DNA of 60,972 nt from Oceanospirillaceae bacterium (GTDB lineage Bacteria > Pseudomonadota > Gammaproteobacteria > Pseudomonadales > Balneatricaceae). Under the pieces are notes generated by a model. The model was not told the DNA's origin and ran no database searches. It was given only the letters and a program-made list of their open reading frames with translations. This document shows, piece by piece, positions 46,144 to 54,086 of the stretch. The stretch's first letter is position 1, and each line of letters starts with the position of its first letter. The translations under genes were made by a program, and so were the position numbers. The DNA is taken from positions 1-60,972 of the forward strand of contig JABXIM010000110.1 of NCBI GenBank assembly GCA_013373085.1, in the 5' to 3' direction.

Positions 46144-46234
46144 GTCTATACCAGGGCGGGCAGTTTGGGTGTTCTCGGCTCCGTTCTGTTTCGTTTCGCG
46201 GGCGTGACGTATTCACAAGCAGGGTAGGCTGAAG

Positions 46235-46618
46235 ATGATCAGGGTTGTGAGACTGGGCATCGAACGAGATGCCGATGAAGGTCTGCGGATCGGTACCGTG
46301 CGTCGTCCGCCTCGCGGCGTGAAGAAGGAGGACTATGCATCGAAAAATATCTACGATGTCTGGTTTCCAAACCTGGCACCGACTGAAAGCCTCTTAAAGG
46401 ATTCTTTCCCGATCGAAAATGAAAAGGAATGGAAGAGCTTCAAGAGAAAGTTTCTCGCTGAAATGAAACAGCCGCATGCAAGACATGATCTGGATTTGCT
46501 GGCAATCTTGTCGCATCAGACCAATTTTTCAGTTGGCTGTTACTGCGAAGATGAAAAGTGGTGTCATCGATCGATACTGAGGGAGTTATTGCTGCAGCGA
46601 GGTGCTGACGTCAATTAG
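46235..46618 (+). CDS. DUF488 family protein (YeaO-like)
   Basis: 127 residues. The motif CYCEDEKWCHRSILRELL near the C-terminus, preceded by LLAILSHQTNFSVG, is diagnostic of DUF488. The family function is unknown. It shares the strand with the NTF2-like gene and could be co-transcribed. Confidence 0.85.
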   Translation: MIRVVRLGIERDADEGLRIGTVRRPPRGVKKEDYASKNIYDVWFPNLAPTESLLKDSFPIENEKEWKSFKRKFLAEMKQPHARHDLDLLAILSHQTNFSVGCYCEDEKWCHRSILRELLLQRGADVN

Positions 46619-46723
46619 CTTTCTCAGAGTCGCATAGTGCCGGGACGGAACGTCTTAGTATAGGTCTTTTCGGCCCCGAGAAATAGTTGCTGAAGAGTGA
46701 GCGACAGCTGTTTCCGCCGCAGG

Positions 46724-46754
46724 CATTGGCCCGCGGCTGTGCCACGGGCCAATG
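46724..46754. terminator. Hairpin downstream of copB
   Basis: CATTGGCCCG (46724-46733) pairs perfectly with CGGGCCAATG (46745-46754), loop 11 bases. It lies just beyond the copB stop codon (minus strand) and past the DUF488 gene, so it may end both transcripts. There is no T-run. Confidence 0.6.
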
Positions 46755-46759
46755 GCGGG

Positions 46760-47488
46760 TCAGAACCAGGCGGTTACACCCAGTACCCAGGCGGTGGACT
46801 CGGTGTCCTCGCCCTCGTCGCGGGCGAAGTCCGCGGTATCGCCGAGCTTCTTCTCCCAGTTCACACCGACATAGGGCGCGAACTTGCGATGCAGCTCGTA
46901 GCGCAGGCGCAGCCCCAGTTCGGCCGTTCTCAGGCCCGATCCGACGCCGATTTCCTCGTCGTCGCTGAAGGCGACGTTGAATTCCGCGGCCGGCTGCAAC
47001 ACCAGTCGCTGGGTCAGCAGCAGGTCGTATTCGGCCTCGAGCGAGGCCGAGGCGTCGCCTTCGTCGCTCAGGTAGAGGTTGGCGTCGACTTCGAACCAGT
47101 AGGGCGCCAGCCCCTGGAGTCCAGCGACCGCATAGGTACGGGAGGGTTCCGGCCGGTCGTCGTAGCGAATGCCGAACTGGGCATCGAAGAACTCCGATAC
47201 CAGGCGCTGGTATAGCAGCTGGTACTCGGCGCTCTCGGTCGGCCCGCCCTCCGGGCGTTCGCCATCAATCTTCAACGCCATGCCCTGGTAGTCGGTGCGG
47301 ATATTGAGCTGAGCTTCCCAGACCCTCAGGTCCTCGCCATCATCCCGCCGGTTTTCGAGGCGATCCAGCACGAATTTGGTCCGCACCGCATCGTCCTGCA
47401 TCTCGGCCGCGACCGGCATCGACGCCGTGAGGCTGAGTATGGCAAGGAACAGCCCCTGTTGGGCTCTCGTGTAGATTGATCTGCTCAT
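46760..47488 (-). CDS. copB: Copper resistance outer-membrane protein CopB
   Basis: 242 residues from the ATG at 47488. A signal peptide ends at SMPVAAE. The CopB beta-barrel pattern is seen in FVLDRLENRRDDGEDLRVWEAQLNIRTDYQ, RYDDRPEPSRTYAVAGLQGLAPYWFEVDANLYLSDEGDASASLEAEYDLLLTQRLVL and the terminal WVLGVTAWF with C-terminal aromatic. It lacks the long Met-rich N-terminal region of longer CopB proteins. It is the last gene of copI-copA-copB, 13 bp after copA. Confidence 0.92.
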   Translation of the reverse strand: MSRSIYTRAQQGLFLAILSLTASMPVAAEMQDDAVRTKFVLDRLENRRDDGEDLRVWEAQLNIRTDYQGMALKIDGERPEGGPTESAEYQLLYQRLVSEFFDAQFGIRYDDRPEPSRTYAVAGLQGLAPYWFEVDANLYLSDEGDASASLEAEYDLLLTQRLVLQPAAEFNVAFSDDEEIGVGSGLRTAELGLRLRYELHRKFAPYVGVNWEKKLGDTADFARDEGEDTESTAWVLGVTAWF

Positions 47489-47501
47489 CGGGTCTGTTTC
47501 C

Positions 47502-49310
47502 TTACATCTGTGCGGCCTGGGCGGCAGGCGGTTCAACGATGACCTTGCGGAACATCCCCGATGCCATGTGGTACATCAGGTGGCAGTGGAAGGCCCATTC
47601 GCCGAGCGCGTCGACCGGGACATCGACGGTCAGCGTGGTGTTGGGAGCGACATTGACCACGTGTTTCAGCGGGTTGAAGCGGCCGTTGCCCTTGTCCAGC
47701 TGCATCCACATGCCGTGAAGATGCATCGGGTGCATCATCATGGTGTCGTTGACGAATTTGATGCGGACGCGCTCACCGTAGGTCAGTCGTACCGGCTCGG
47801 CGTCCGAGAACTTGATGCCGTTGATCGACCAGAAGTAGCGCTCCATGTTGCCGGTCAAACGCAGCTCGATTTCACGATCCGGTGCGCGGTAATCGGCAAA
47901 GGGGGACATCGCCTTGAGATCGCCGTAGACCAGGAACTTGCCGCCGTTGGCGGCCGCCGGCGTCAGACCGCTACCCGGTGCGTAGTCGTTTTGGCCGTCG
48001 GTGATGCCCGCCATGGCGCCATGCCCCATGGCGGCGTGGTCCATTGCCTGCGGCTGTGGCTGTGAATGCCCAATAGCGGCGTGGTCCATCGCCTGAGGCT
48101 GTGCCGGAGCGTGCCCTATGGCAGCATGATCCATCGCCTGAGGCTGAGCCGGGGCGTGGCCCATGGCCGCATGATCCACCGTCTGAGACTGAGCTTGCCC
48201 CATCGCGGCATGATTCATGGCACTGTGGTCCATGGAGCCGTGATCCATACCGCCCATGCTGGCCATGCTCATATCGGACATGGTCAGTAGCGGGCGTTCG
48301 CGCAGCTCGGGCAGCGCCAGCTTCATGCCATCGCGCGGCGCCAGGGTGCCGCGGGCGAAGCCGGAGCGGTCGATGCTCTCGGCCAGGATCGAGAAGGCAC
48401 GGTCTTCCTTCGGCTGCACGATGACGTCGTAGGTTTCGGCCACGGCGATGCGGAACTCGTCGACACCGACCGGCTGCACGTTGTTGCCGTCGGCCTGGAC
48501 CACGGTCATCTTCAGGCCGGGGATGCGAACATCGAAGTAGGTCATCGCGGAGCCGTTGATGAAACGCAGTCGGACCCGCTCGCCCGGTTCGAACAGGCCG
48601 GTCCAGTTATCATCGGTCGACTTGCCGTTGACCAGGAAGCTGTAACCGGAGACGTCGGCGATATCGGTTGGCATCATGCGCATGCTGCCCCAGTCGAGAC
48701 GGTCGCGCAGCGTTGCCGCGAAACCATTCTGGCTGACATCGCCGAAGAAGCTGCCGAGGGTCTGCTGACTGTAGTTGTAATAGTCGCTCTGCCCCTTGAG
48801 GTTGGAGAAAATCTGGTCGCCGGTCTCGGCCGACCAGTCCGACAGCATCACCACGTATTCCCGATCGTAGCGATAGGGCTCCCGTTTGGCCGGTTCGATC
48901 ACGATGGAGCCGTAGACGCCTTCCTGTTCCTGGAAGCCGGAATGGCTGTGGTACCAGTAGGTACCGGCCTGCACGATCGGAAAGCGGTAGGTGAAGGTTT
49001 CGCCGGGACGGATTCCGGGGAAGCTGATACCCGGGACACCGTCCTGGGTGTAGGGCAGTAGCAGACCGTGCCAGTGAATCGAGGAATCGACATCAAGATT
49101 GTTGGTGACGTTGATGGTGACATCCTCGCCTTCCTTGAAACGCAAGGTCGGCCCCGGGATGCCGCCGTTGATGGTCATGGCGCTCTTGGTCTTGCCGTCG
49201 ATCTCGAGCGGCTGCTCGTCGATCACCAGGTCGTAGGTGCCCGCCAGGGCGCCCAGCGACCAGAGGCCGGCCAGAACCGGTACGGCCTTTTTGATACAAC
49301 TCAGTAACAT
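47502..49310 (-). CDS. copA: CopA-type multicopper oxidase with Met/His repeats
   Basis: 602-residue periplasmic cuprous oxidase of the CopA/PcoA type. Copper ligands: SIHWHGLLLPYTQDG, YWYHSHSGFQEQEGV, MHPMHLHGMW and AFHCHLMYHMASGM. The segment at about residues 365-435 is rich in Met and His (GGMDHGSMDHSAMNHAAMG) and contains a 15-residue repeat beginning MDHAAIGH. The N-terminus (LLSCIKKAVPVLAGLWSLGALAG) has KK where CopA normally carries a twin-arginine motif, so export may be Sec or atypical. No strong ribosome-binding site is visible before 49310. The gene lies between copI and copB. Confidence 0.92.
   Translation of the reverse strand: MLLSCIKKAVPVLAGLWSLGALAGTYDLVIDEQPLEIDGKTKSAMTINGGIPGPTLRFKEGEDVTINVTNNLDVDSSIHWHGLLLPYTQDGVPGISFPGIRPGETFTYRFPIVQAGTYWYHSHSGFQEQEGVYGSIVIEPAKREPYRYDREYVVMLSDWSAETGDQIFSNLKGQSDYYNYSQQTLGSFFGDVSQNGFAATLRDRLDWGSMRMMPTDIADVSGYSFLVNGKSTDDNWTGLFEPGERVRLRFINGSAMTYFDVRIPGLKMTVVQADGNNVQPVGVDEFRIAVAETYDVIVQPKEDRAFSILAESIDRSGFARGTLAPRDGMKLALPELRERPLLTMSDMSMASMGGMDHGSMDHSAMNHAAMGQAQSQTVDHAAMGHAPAQPQAMDHAAIGHAPAQPQAMDHAAIGHSQPQPQAMDHAAMGHGAMAGITDGQNDYAPGSGLTPAAANGGKFLVYGDLKAMSPFADYRAPDREIELRLTGNMERYFWSINGIKFSDAEPVRLTYGERVRIKFVNDTMMMHPMHLHGMWMQLDKGNGRFNPLKHVVNVAPNTTLTVDVPVDALGEWAFHCHLMYHMASGMFRKVIVEPPAAQAAQM
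48040..48195 (-). repeat. In-frame tandem repeat within copA
   Basis: A 45-bp unit (15 residues, DHAA-GHAPAQPQA) is repeated about three and a half times with few changes, giving MDHAAIGHAPAQPQA-like units. Unit-number variation between strains is likely. Confidence 0.8.
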
Positions 49311-49346
49311 GTCAGTGTCCAGAAGATCGTTTTAATCCAGCCCAGG

Positions 49347-49892
49347 TCAGTCCAGCCTGATTTCGCCAACCATGCCGGCGCCATAATGCCCCGGGACGTT
49401 GCAGGCGAACTCCAGCTGCGCATCACCCGAGAAGGTCCAGACCAGCTCCCTGGTTTCGCCCGGCGCGACCAGGACGCTGTTCGGGTCCTGGTGACCCAAA
49501 CCTTCCATACCCGGCATCGAGCTGTGATCCATGTTCGCCATCTCCTGGTTGATCCCGGTCGGCGTCAGCATGCCGTGGTCCATCATCTGCTGCATCTTGG
49601 CCTGGTGCTTCTCGTGCATTTCGGCCGTGCCGATATTGAACTCGTGCAGTAGTTCAGCTGCGTTTTTGACCACGAAACGCACGGTTTCTCCGGCCTTGAC
49701 GACGATCGACTCCGGCTCGTAGTAGATATCGTTCAGGTTGATTTCAACGGTACGAGATACCTCGGCAGCCGTTCCGGGCTGGCCGATGGTACTGCCGCCA
49801 TGCTGGGCGTGGCCGTAACCTTCGGCGGCGATCGTCAGTGGTGCGCAAATGGCCAGCGCCAGCGTTAGCGCGATGGACGTGTTGAATCTCAT
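49347..49892 (-). CDS. copI: CopI-like periplasmic cupredoxin
   Basis: 181 residues; GGAGAC precedes the ATG at 49892. A signal peptide ([15 protein letters not shown]) leads a His-rich linker (GYGHAQHGG) and a cupredoxin domain: [29 protein letters not shown], and [18 protein letters not shown] containing the Cys-x4-His-x4-Met type 1 copper ligands. A Met/His-rich loop ([19 protein letters not shown]) is inserted between. CopI-type proteins are required for copper tolerance in several proteobacteria. It is the first gene of copIAB, divergent from copRS. Confidence 0.87.
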   Translation of the reverse strand: MRFNTSIALTLALAICAPLTIAAEGYGHAQHGGSTIGQPGTAAEVSRTVEINLNDIYYEPESIVVKAGETVRFVVKNAAELLHEFNIGTAEMHEKHQAKMQQMMDHGMLTPTGINQEMANMDHSSMPGMEGLGHQDPNSVLVAPGETRELVWTFSGDAQLEFACNVPGHYGAGMVGEIRLD

Positions 49893-49961
49893 GGCAATGT
49901 CTCCTTGTATTGCGATAGAGCCAGTTTACGCGCCGGGTGCTGACATAAGGCTGACGCCAGG

Positions 49962-49977
49962 ATTACATTTCTGTCAG
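49962..49977. promoter_or_regulatory. Putative CopR-binding site between copI and copR
   Basis: ATTACATTTCTGTCAG is an imperfect palindrome (TTACA ... TGTCA) like cop/cus boxes recognised by CopR/CusR. A TGACA half-site at about 49941 lies 20 bases upstream. The position in the divergent promoter region fits control of both copIAB and copRS. Confidence 0.6.
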
Positions 49978-50052
49978 CTTCAGCGCAGGAACTGGCGAGC
50001 CGCCGGCGCTTCGATGCAGAATGGGGGGCTTTCCAAAACACTGTCGATTGTA

Positions 50053-50736
50053 ATGAAAATACTACTGGCTGAAGACGAACCCAAAATCGGCACCTATCTG
50101 CAGAAAGGCCTGAGCGAAGCCGGCTTCCTGGTGGACCTCACCGATAATGGCGTCGATACGCTGCAGCAGGTCCTGACCGATCACTACAGCCTGCTTATTC
50201 TCGATGTGATGATGCCGGGACCAGACGGCTGGGAGGTGCTGCAAACGCTGCGCTCGCGTGGTTCCAGCCTGCCGGTTATTTTTCTCACCGCGCGCGATGG
50301 CGTCGACGACAGGGTCAAGGGACTGGAGCTTGGGGCGGACGACTATCTGATCAAGCCCTTTGCCTTCTCCGAGCTGCTGGCCCGGGTTCGCTCGGTACTG
50401 CGTCGCCACAGTACCGCGCCGGCGCAGACCCGGCTGCAGATCGCCGATCTCGACGTCGATATCATCAAGCGCCGGGTGGTACGGGGTGGCAAACGAATCG
50501 AACTCACGGCCAAGGAGTACGCGTTGCTGGAGCTGTTGTTGCGACGCCGCGGCGAAGTGCTGTCGAAGTCGCTCATCGCCTCGCAGGTCTGGGACATGAA
50601 TTTCGACAGTGATACCAACGTTATCGAAGTTGCGATCCGGCGCCTGCGCAGCAAGATCGACGACGGCTTCTCGACAAAGTTGATCCAGACGGTACGGGGC
50701 ATGGGCTACGTCATCGAAGTGCCGTCGTCTGCATGA
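50053..50736 (+). CDS. copR: Heavy-metal response regulator CopR/CusR-type
   Basis: 227 residues from the ATG at 50053; the open frame extends upstream to 49849 across the promoter and is not coding there. Receiver: [10 protein letters not shown], phospho-acceptor Asp51 in [14 protein letters not shown] and KPF. The C-terminal OmpR/PhoB winged helix covers about 128-225 ([35 protein letters not shown]). It overlaps copS by 4 bp. It is expected to activate copIAB under copper stress. Confidence 0.93.
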   Translation: MKILLAEDEPKIGTYLQKGLSEAGFLVDLTDNGVDTLQQVLTDHYSLLILDVMMPGPDGWEVLQTLRSRGSSLPVIFLTARDGVDDRVKGLELGADDYLIKPFAFSELLARVRSVLRRHSTAPAQTRLQIADLDVDIIKRRVVRGGKRIELTAKEYALLELLLRRRGEVLSKSLIASQVWDMNFDSDTNVIEVAIRRLRSKIDDGFSTKLIQTVRGMGYVIEVPSSA

Positions 50737-52106
50737 GCCGCCTTTCGCTGACTTCGCGTCTGAGTCTGCTGTTTGCACTGGCGGTGCTCTCGGTGCTGTT
50801 GGTGACCGGTATCGTGTTCAAGCAGCTTAGCGTGATGCATTTTCGGGCACTCGACCGGCAGGAGCTGGAGAGCAAGCTGCAAGGGGCCGCCAAGCTGCTG
50901 GAAGGGGTTTCCGACCGCTCTCAGTTCGAACGCCGGGCGGCGGAGTTCGACGTGCTGTTCGGTCATCACGAGCGCCTGCGGGTAACGGTGCGGGGGCCGG
51001 GCGACGCACTCTGGCTGCATTTCGGTGAGACCGGCGGTTTTCCCACGCCCGTTGCTGTCGAGGCGGTGGGCAGACTTTCCGAGTGGTGGTGGGACGGGCA
51101 TGTCTATCATGGCCTGAGCCAACGGCTGCCCCTGGCCGGCGACAACGGTCATCTGGTGATAGAGTTGTGGCTCGACGGTACGCCGCACCAGCAGTACCTG
51201 ACCACGGCACAGCGCTGGTTCTGGATCGCCTTCGGACTCAGTGCATTGGGCAGCTGGGCGCTGGGCTGGCTGGTCGCGCGCCATGGTCTGGGGCCGGTGC
51301 GGGCGGTCACTGAACTGATGGCGTCGATATCGTCGCGCTCGCTAAAGGAACGGCTTGATCCGGGCGATGTGCCGCAGGAGCTGCGGGGGCTCGCCAGGAC
51401 CTTTAATTCGATGCTGGCCCGCCTCGAAGGCGACTTCCTGCGTCTGTCGAATTTCTCGTCCGATCTTGCCCATGAACTGCGTACGCCGATCAGCAGCCTG
51501 ATTACCCATACCGAAGTGGTACTCGCACGGTCACGTGACGCCGGCGAATATCGCGAGGCGCTCTATTCCAATCTGGAAGAGTTGCAGCGCATGACAAAAC
51601 TCGTCGAGGAGATGCTGTTCATCGCCAAATCCGACAATGCCCTGATAGAGCCGGAGTCGGTCGCCATCGACCTGCATGCCCTGGTTTTACAGCTGTTCGA
51701 TTACTACGAACTGCTGGCGGACGAGAAGGATGTAAGCCTGGGCTGCTCCGGGCAGGGGAGAATCAACGGCGATCCGTCAATGCTGCGGCGGGCGCTGTCG
51801 AACCTGCTGTCCAACGCCATCCGGCACAGCTACCCGGGCAGAGCGGTAAGGGTCGATATCGCCGCCAGTGAAGGTGGTGTTGAGGTCACCGTCAGCAACG
51901 TTGGCGACAGTATCCCCGAGGACCAGGTCGAGCGTATTTTCGACCGCTTTTACCGCCTCGATCCGGCTCGCCGTGGCGGACAGAGCCCCCATGCCGGCCT
52001 CGGGCTGGCGATCAGCCGAGCCATCGTCGAGATGCATGGCGGTACCCTGGCCTGCGAGTCCGATACCGCCGGCACCCGTTTCATCATCTGCTTGCCACGA
52101 CAGTAG
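50733..52106 (+). CDS. copS: Heavy-metal sensor histidine kinase CopS/CusS-type
   Basis: 457 residues. Two TM helices ([20 protein letters not shown] and [21 protein letters not shown]) flank a periplasmic sensing domain of about 130 residues. HAMP follows, then HisKA with His247 in [15 protein letters not shown], and HATPase boxes [19 protein letters not shown] and [16 protein letters not shown]. It belongs to the CusS/CopS/PcoS group. Translation is coupled to copR by an ATGA overlap. Confidence 0.93.
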   Translation: MSRLSLTSRLSLLFALAVLSVLLVTGIVFKQLSVMHFRALDRQELESKLQGAAKLLEGVSDRSQFERRAAEFDVLFGHHERLRVTVRGPGDALWLHFGETGGFPTPVAVEAVGRLSEWWWDGHVYHGLSQRLPLAGDNGHLVIELWLDGTPHQQYLTTAQRWFWIAFGLSALGSWALGWLVARHGLGPVRAVTELMASISSRSLKERLDPGDVPQELRGLARTFNSMLARLEGDFLRLSNFSSDLAHELRTPISSLITHTEVVLARSRDAGEYREALYSNLEELQRMTKLVEEMLFIAKSDNALIEPESVAIDLHALVLQLFDYYELLADEKDVSLGCSGQGRINGDPSMLRRALSNLLSNAIRHSYPGRAVRVDIAASEGGVEVTVSNVGDSIPEDQVERIFDRFYRLDPARRGGQSPHAGLGLAISRAIVEMHGGTLACESDTAGTRFIICLPRQ

Positions 52107-52298
52107 CCGGTACCAGACAGCACCGTCGTTGGGGCAGAGGGAGACCATTGGAGGATCTCGGTCGGTGGTGAAATCTGGGACGCCGAGTCTGCGAAAGTGC
52201 TGAAAATCGGCGACAGGGTACAGGTGAGAGGCATCGACGGATTGAGGCTGACGGTGAGTCCTGTGACCGAACCGGCGAAGGCGGCAATAAAAAGTTAA
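52107..52298 (+). pseudogene. C-terminal fragment of an NfeD-like protein
   Basis: Directly after the copS stop, the same frame continues for 63 codons: VVGAEGDHWRISVGGEIWDAE, then GDRVQVRGIDGLRLTVSP, then stop. This is the NfeD C-terminal OB-fold (GE.W.A.S ... G..V.V..V.GL.L.V). No start codon, membrane region or protease domain precedes it. It is a remnant left by rearrangement, not a gene. Confidence 0.7.
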
Positions 52299-52343
52299 GG
52301 TTCTTCGCGTTTTTGAATGAAACAGGCTTTGCGAAATGCCTTG

Positions 52344-52415
52344 TTCGCCGAGGGGCTCGGCTCCCACGAAAAAAGCGCCAGCCTCCGGGGCGTGGGAGTG
52401 GCGCCTCGCCGCGAA
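52344..52415. repeat. REP/BIME-like inverted palindrome pair
   Basis: TTCGCCGAGGGGCTCGGCTC followed by CCACG resembles a pseudomonad REP unit, and an inverted partner (CGTGGGAG ... CGCCGCGAA) ends at 52415. It marks the junction between the NfeD fragment and the chimeric ABC gene. Confidence 0.65.
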
Positions 52416-52489
52416 GGGTCTGGCACAGTGCTACCTTGTTCCCCGGAGCGAATTACCACCGTGCCAATTCGCTTCGCCTCCGAGGGGGT

Positions 52490-53236
52490 TCAGCCGGCAG
52501 GGTGGTGGCAGGCGGCGTATTGCGCCGATCCTTTATCTTCCAGGGGCGGTTCGACCCGGCGGCAGACGTCGGTGGCGGCCGGACAGCGCTTGGCGAAGGC
52601 GCAGCCGCGCGGAGGGTTCTGCGGGTCGGGCAGTTCGGCATCGGCGCCCTCCGGGGCCGCAAGCGGCCGGCCGACCGCGGGGGCGCTGCGGGCAAGCAGC
52701 GCGGTGTAGTGGTGGCGCGGGTGGGCGAAGATCTGACGCGCCGGGGCGAGCTCCACGATGCGGCCGAAGTACATCACCGCGACGCGGTCGGCCACCGCCT
52801 CGACCACGGCGAGGTCGTGGCTGATGAAGACGTAGGTGAGATCGAACGCGTCCTTCAGCCGTGCCAGCAGGTTCACCACCTGCGCCTGCATCGATACGTC
52901 GAGTGCCGAGACCGGCTCGTCGAGTACCAGGATGCGGGGCGCGGCGGCCAGTGCGCGGGCGATGGCGATGCGCTGCGCCTGGCCACCGGAGAATTCGTGC
53001 GGGTAGCGGTCAAGGAATTCGGCGTGCAGGTTCACCGCATCGAGGATCCCGTCGATCCGGGCAGCGCGCTTGTCTGCCGGCATGGCGTGGAGCAGCTTCA
53101 GCGGGGCCTCGAGGATCTGGCCGACGACCAGTACGCCCGGCGGGGTCCGGGCGATAGCGGGAAGCGCGAGCGAGACCGACAAGGCGGCAAAGGCAAGGAC
53201 GCCGACCATCCGGCGCGACAGCGGGATGAGAGTCAT
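52490..53236 (-). pseudogene. Chimeric ORF: ABC substrate-binding protein signal region fused to ABC ATPase C-terminus
   Basis: The intact 248-codon frame begins as a peptide-binding-protein precursor (signal peptide LAFAALSVSLALPAIA, then ARTPPGVLVVGQ) and at about residue 40 becomes the C-terminal half of an OppF/DppF-type ATPase: RYPHEFSGGQAQRIAIARAL, ILVLDEPVSALDVS, FISHDLAVV and the oligo_HPY CAFAKRCPAATDVC end. Walker A and the whole first lobe are missing. One in-frame deletion spanning the binding protein, both permeases, the D ATPase and half of F would give this. It should be inactive in transport. Confidence 0.8.
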
Positions 53237-53325
53237 ATCAGAGTCCCCCTTGTTGCTTGGTTTGAGATTTATGGTAGCAATCCCCCCATGAGATTACGTA
53301 TCTGGAGCTTCTGGGGCTTCTGGGG

Positions 53326-53400
53326 CTTCAGGGGCTGGAAATCAGCCGTGCCATCCTGTCGTCATGCGTGGCGCTGTCCTGGCGTGCGAGTCGGATTCTC
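53326..53400 (+). pseudogene. Relic of a copS-like kinase 3' end
   Basis: The segment containing GGCTGGAAATCAGCCGTGCC, then CGTGGCGCTGTCCTGGCGTG and CGAGTCGGA aligns base by base, with small indels, to the end of copS (about 52009-52070: [18 protein letters not shown]). It is too short and indel-ridden to be coding. It suggests a second sensor kinase once preceded merR. Confidence 0.55.
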
Positions 53401-53455
53401 ACTGTAATCGCTTCGTTATCCGCTTGCGGCAGCGAAAAATTAATCGCGTCGAAAC

Positions 53456-53487
53456 TTGACCTGTGAGCGACTCACAGGTTCTAAGCT
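53456..53487 (+). promoter_or_regulatory. MerR/CueR-type promoter with central palindrome
   Basis: TTGACC (-35, 53456-53461) and TAAGCT (-10, 53482-53487) are 20 bases apart, the over-long spacing used by MerR-family promoters. The spacer carries a perfect dyad ACCTGTGAG-CGA-CTCACAGGT (53459-53479), much like CueR sites (ACCTTCC ... GGAAGGT). It should drive merR-copA in response to metal. Confidence 0.82.
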
Positions 53488-53490
53488 ATA

Positions 53491-53583
53491 GGGAACCTGC
53501 AAACAAGTCCCATTTGGTGCCTGCGGGCCCTGAAGCGTGCGGCTGCAAGCCAGAGCCTCGTTGGGACTTGTTCGCAGGTTCCC
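53491..53583. mobile_element. 93-bp MITE between the MerR-type promoter and merR
   Basis: Left end GGGAACCTGCAAACAAGTCC (53491-53510) and right end GGACTTGTTCGCAGGTTCCC (53564-53583) are inverted repeats with a single mismatch, flanked by TA on both sides (53489-53490, 53584-53585). The core shares GGGCCCTGAAGC with the 268-bp element at 5153. It starts 3 bases after the -10 box, so it would form a long hairpin at the very 5' end of the merR-copA transcript. Confidence 0.88.
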
Positions 53584-53603
53584 TAAGTAAAGAGGTTGCA
53601 GTC

Positions 53604-54086
53604 ATGACCGTTAACGAGCTTGCCAAAAAGCTTAAGGTCGCGCCGGATACGGTGCGTTATTACACCCGAATCGGCCTGTTGGAGCCCCGCAAGTCGGCCG
53701 AAAACGGCTATCGACAGTACAGTTTGCGCGATGAGGAGCGCCTGCGCTTTGCGCTGCGGGCGAGGCTGCTGGGCTTCACGCTGCGCGATGTCCAGCAGAT
53801 TCTCGACCATGCCGACAGCGGCGCCTCGCCCTGTCCGCTGGTGCGTAGCCTGATCGTGCAGCGCGTCGACGAAATGCGAGAACAGCTGCGTGAAGCCCAG
53901 GCGCTGTTCGAGCGCATGGAAAATGCCCTCGACCAGTGGGATCAGATGCCCGACAAGGCGCCGTGCGGCGACATGATCTGTCACCTGATCGAATCCTGGA
54001 ACCCGTCCGACGAGAAGGCGGCCGCGCTGTTCCGTCCGACGCGGGGGAAGGGGTTCGAAAGTCATAATCGGGAGCCCAAATCATGA
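53604..54086 (+). CDS. MerR-family metal-responsive regulator
   Basis: 160 residues from the ATG at 53604 (AGAGG upstream). The N-terminal winged HTH is canonical: [56 protein letters not shown]. The dimer helix follows. Cysteines at SPCPLVRSL and [12 protein letters not shown] mark it as metal- or thiol-responsive, though the pattern differs from the CueR Cx7C loop; the first pair sits where ZntR/PbrR-like proteins bind metal. It overlaps the ATPase gene by 4 bp and likely controls its own operon. Confidence 0.88.
   Translation: MTVNELAKKLKVAPDTVRYYTRIGLLEPRKSAENGYRQYSLRDEERLRFALRARLLGFTLRDVQQILDHADSGASPCPLVRSLIVQRVDEMREQLREAQALFERMENALDQWDQMPDKAPCGDMICHLIESWNPSDEKAAALFRPTRGKGFESHNREPKS

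Noticed and set aside
48040-48195. Regular 45-bp repeats resembling a CRISPR array
   Set aside because: The units are contiguous, in frame and encode a protein repeat; there are no unique spacers or cas genes.
49849-50052. N-terminal extension of CopR
   Set aside because: It covers the divergent promoter and the CopR-like box; CopR proteins start at MKILLAEDE.
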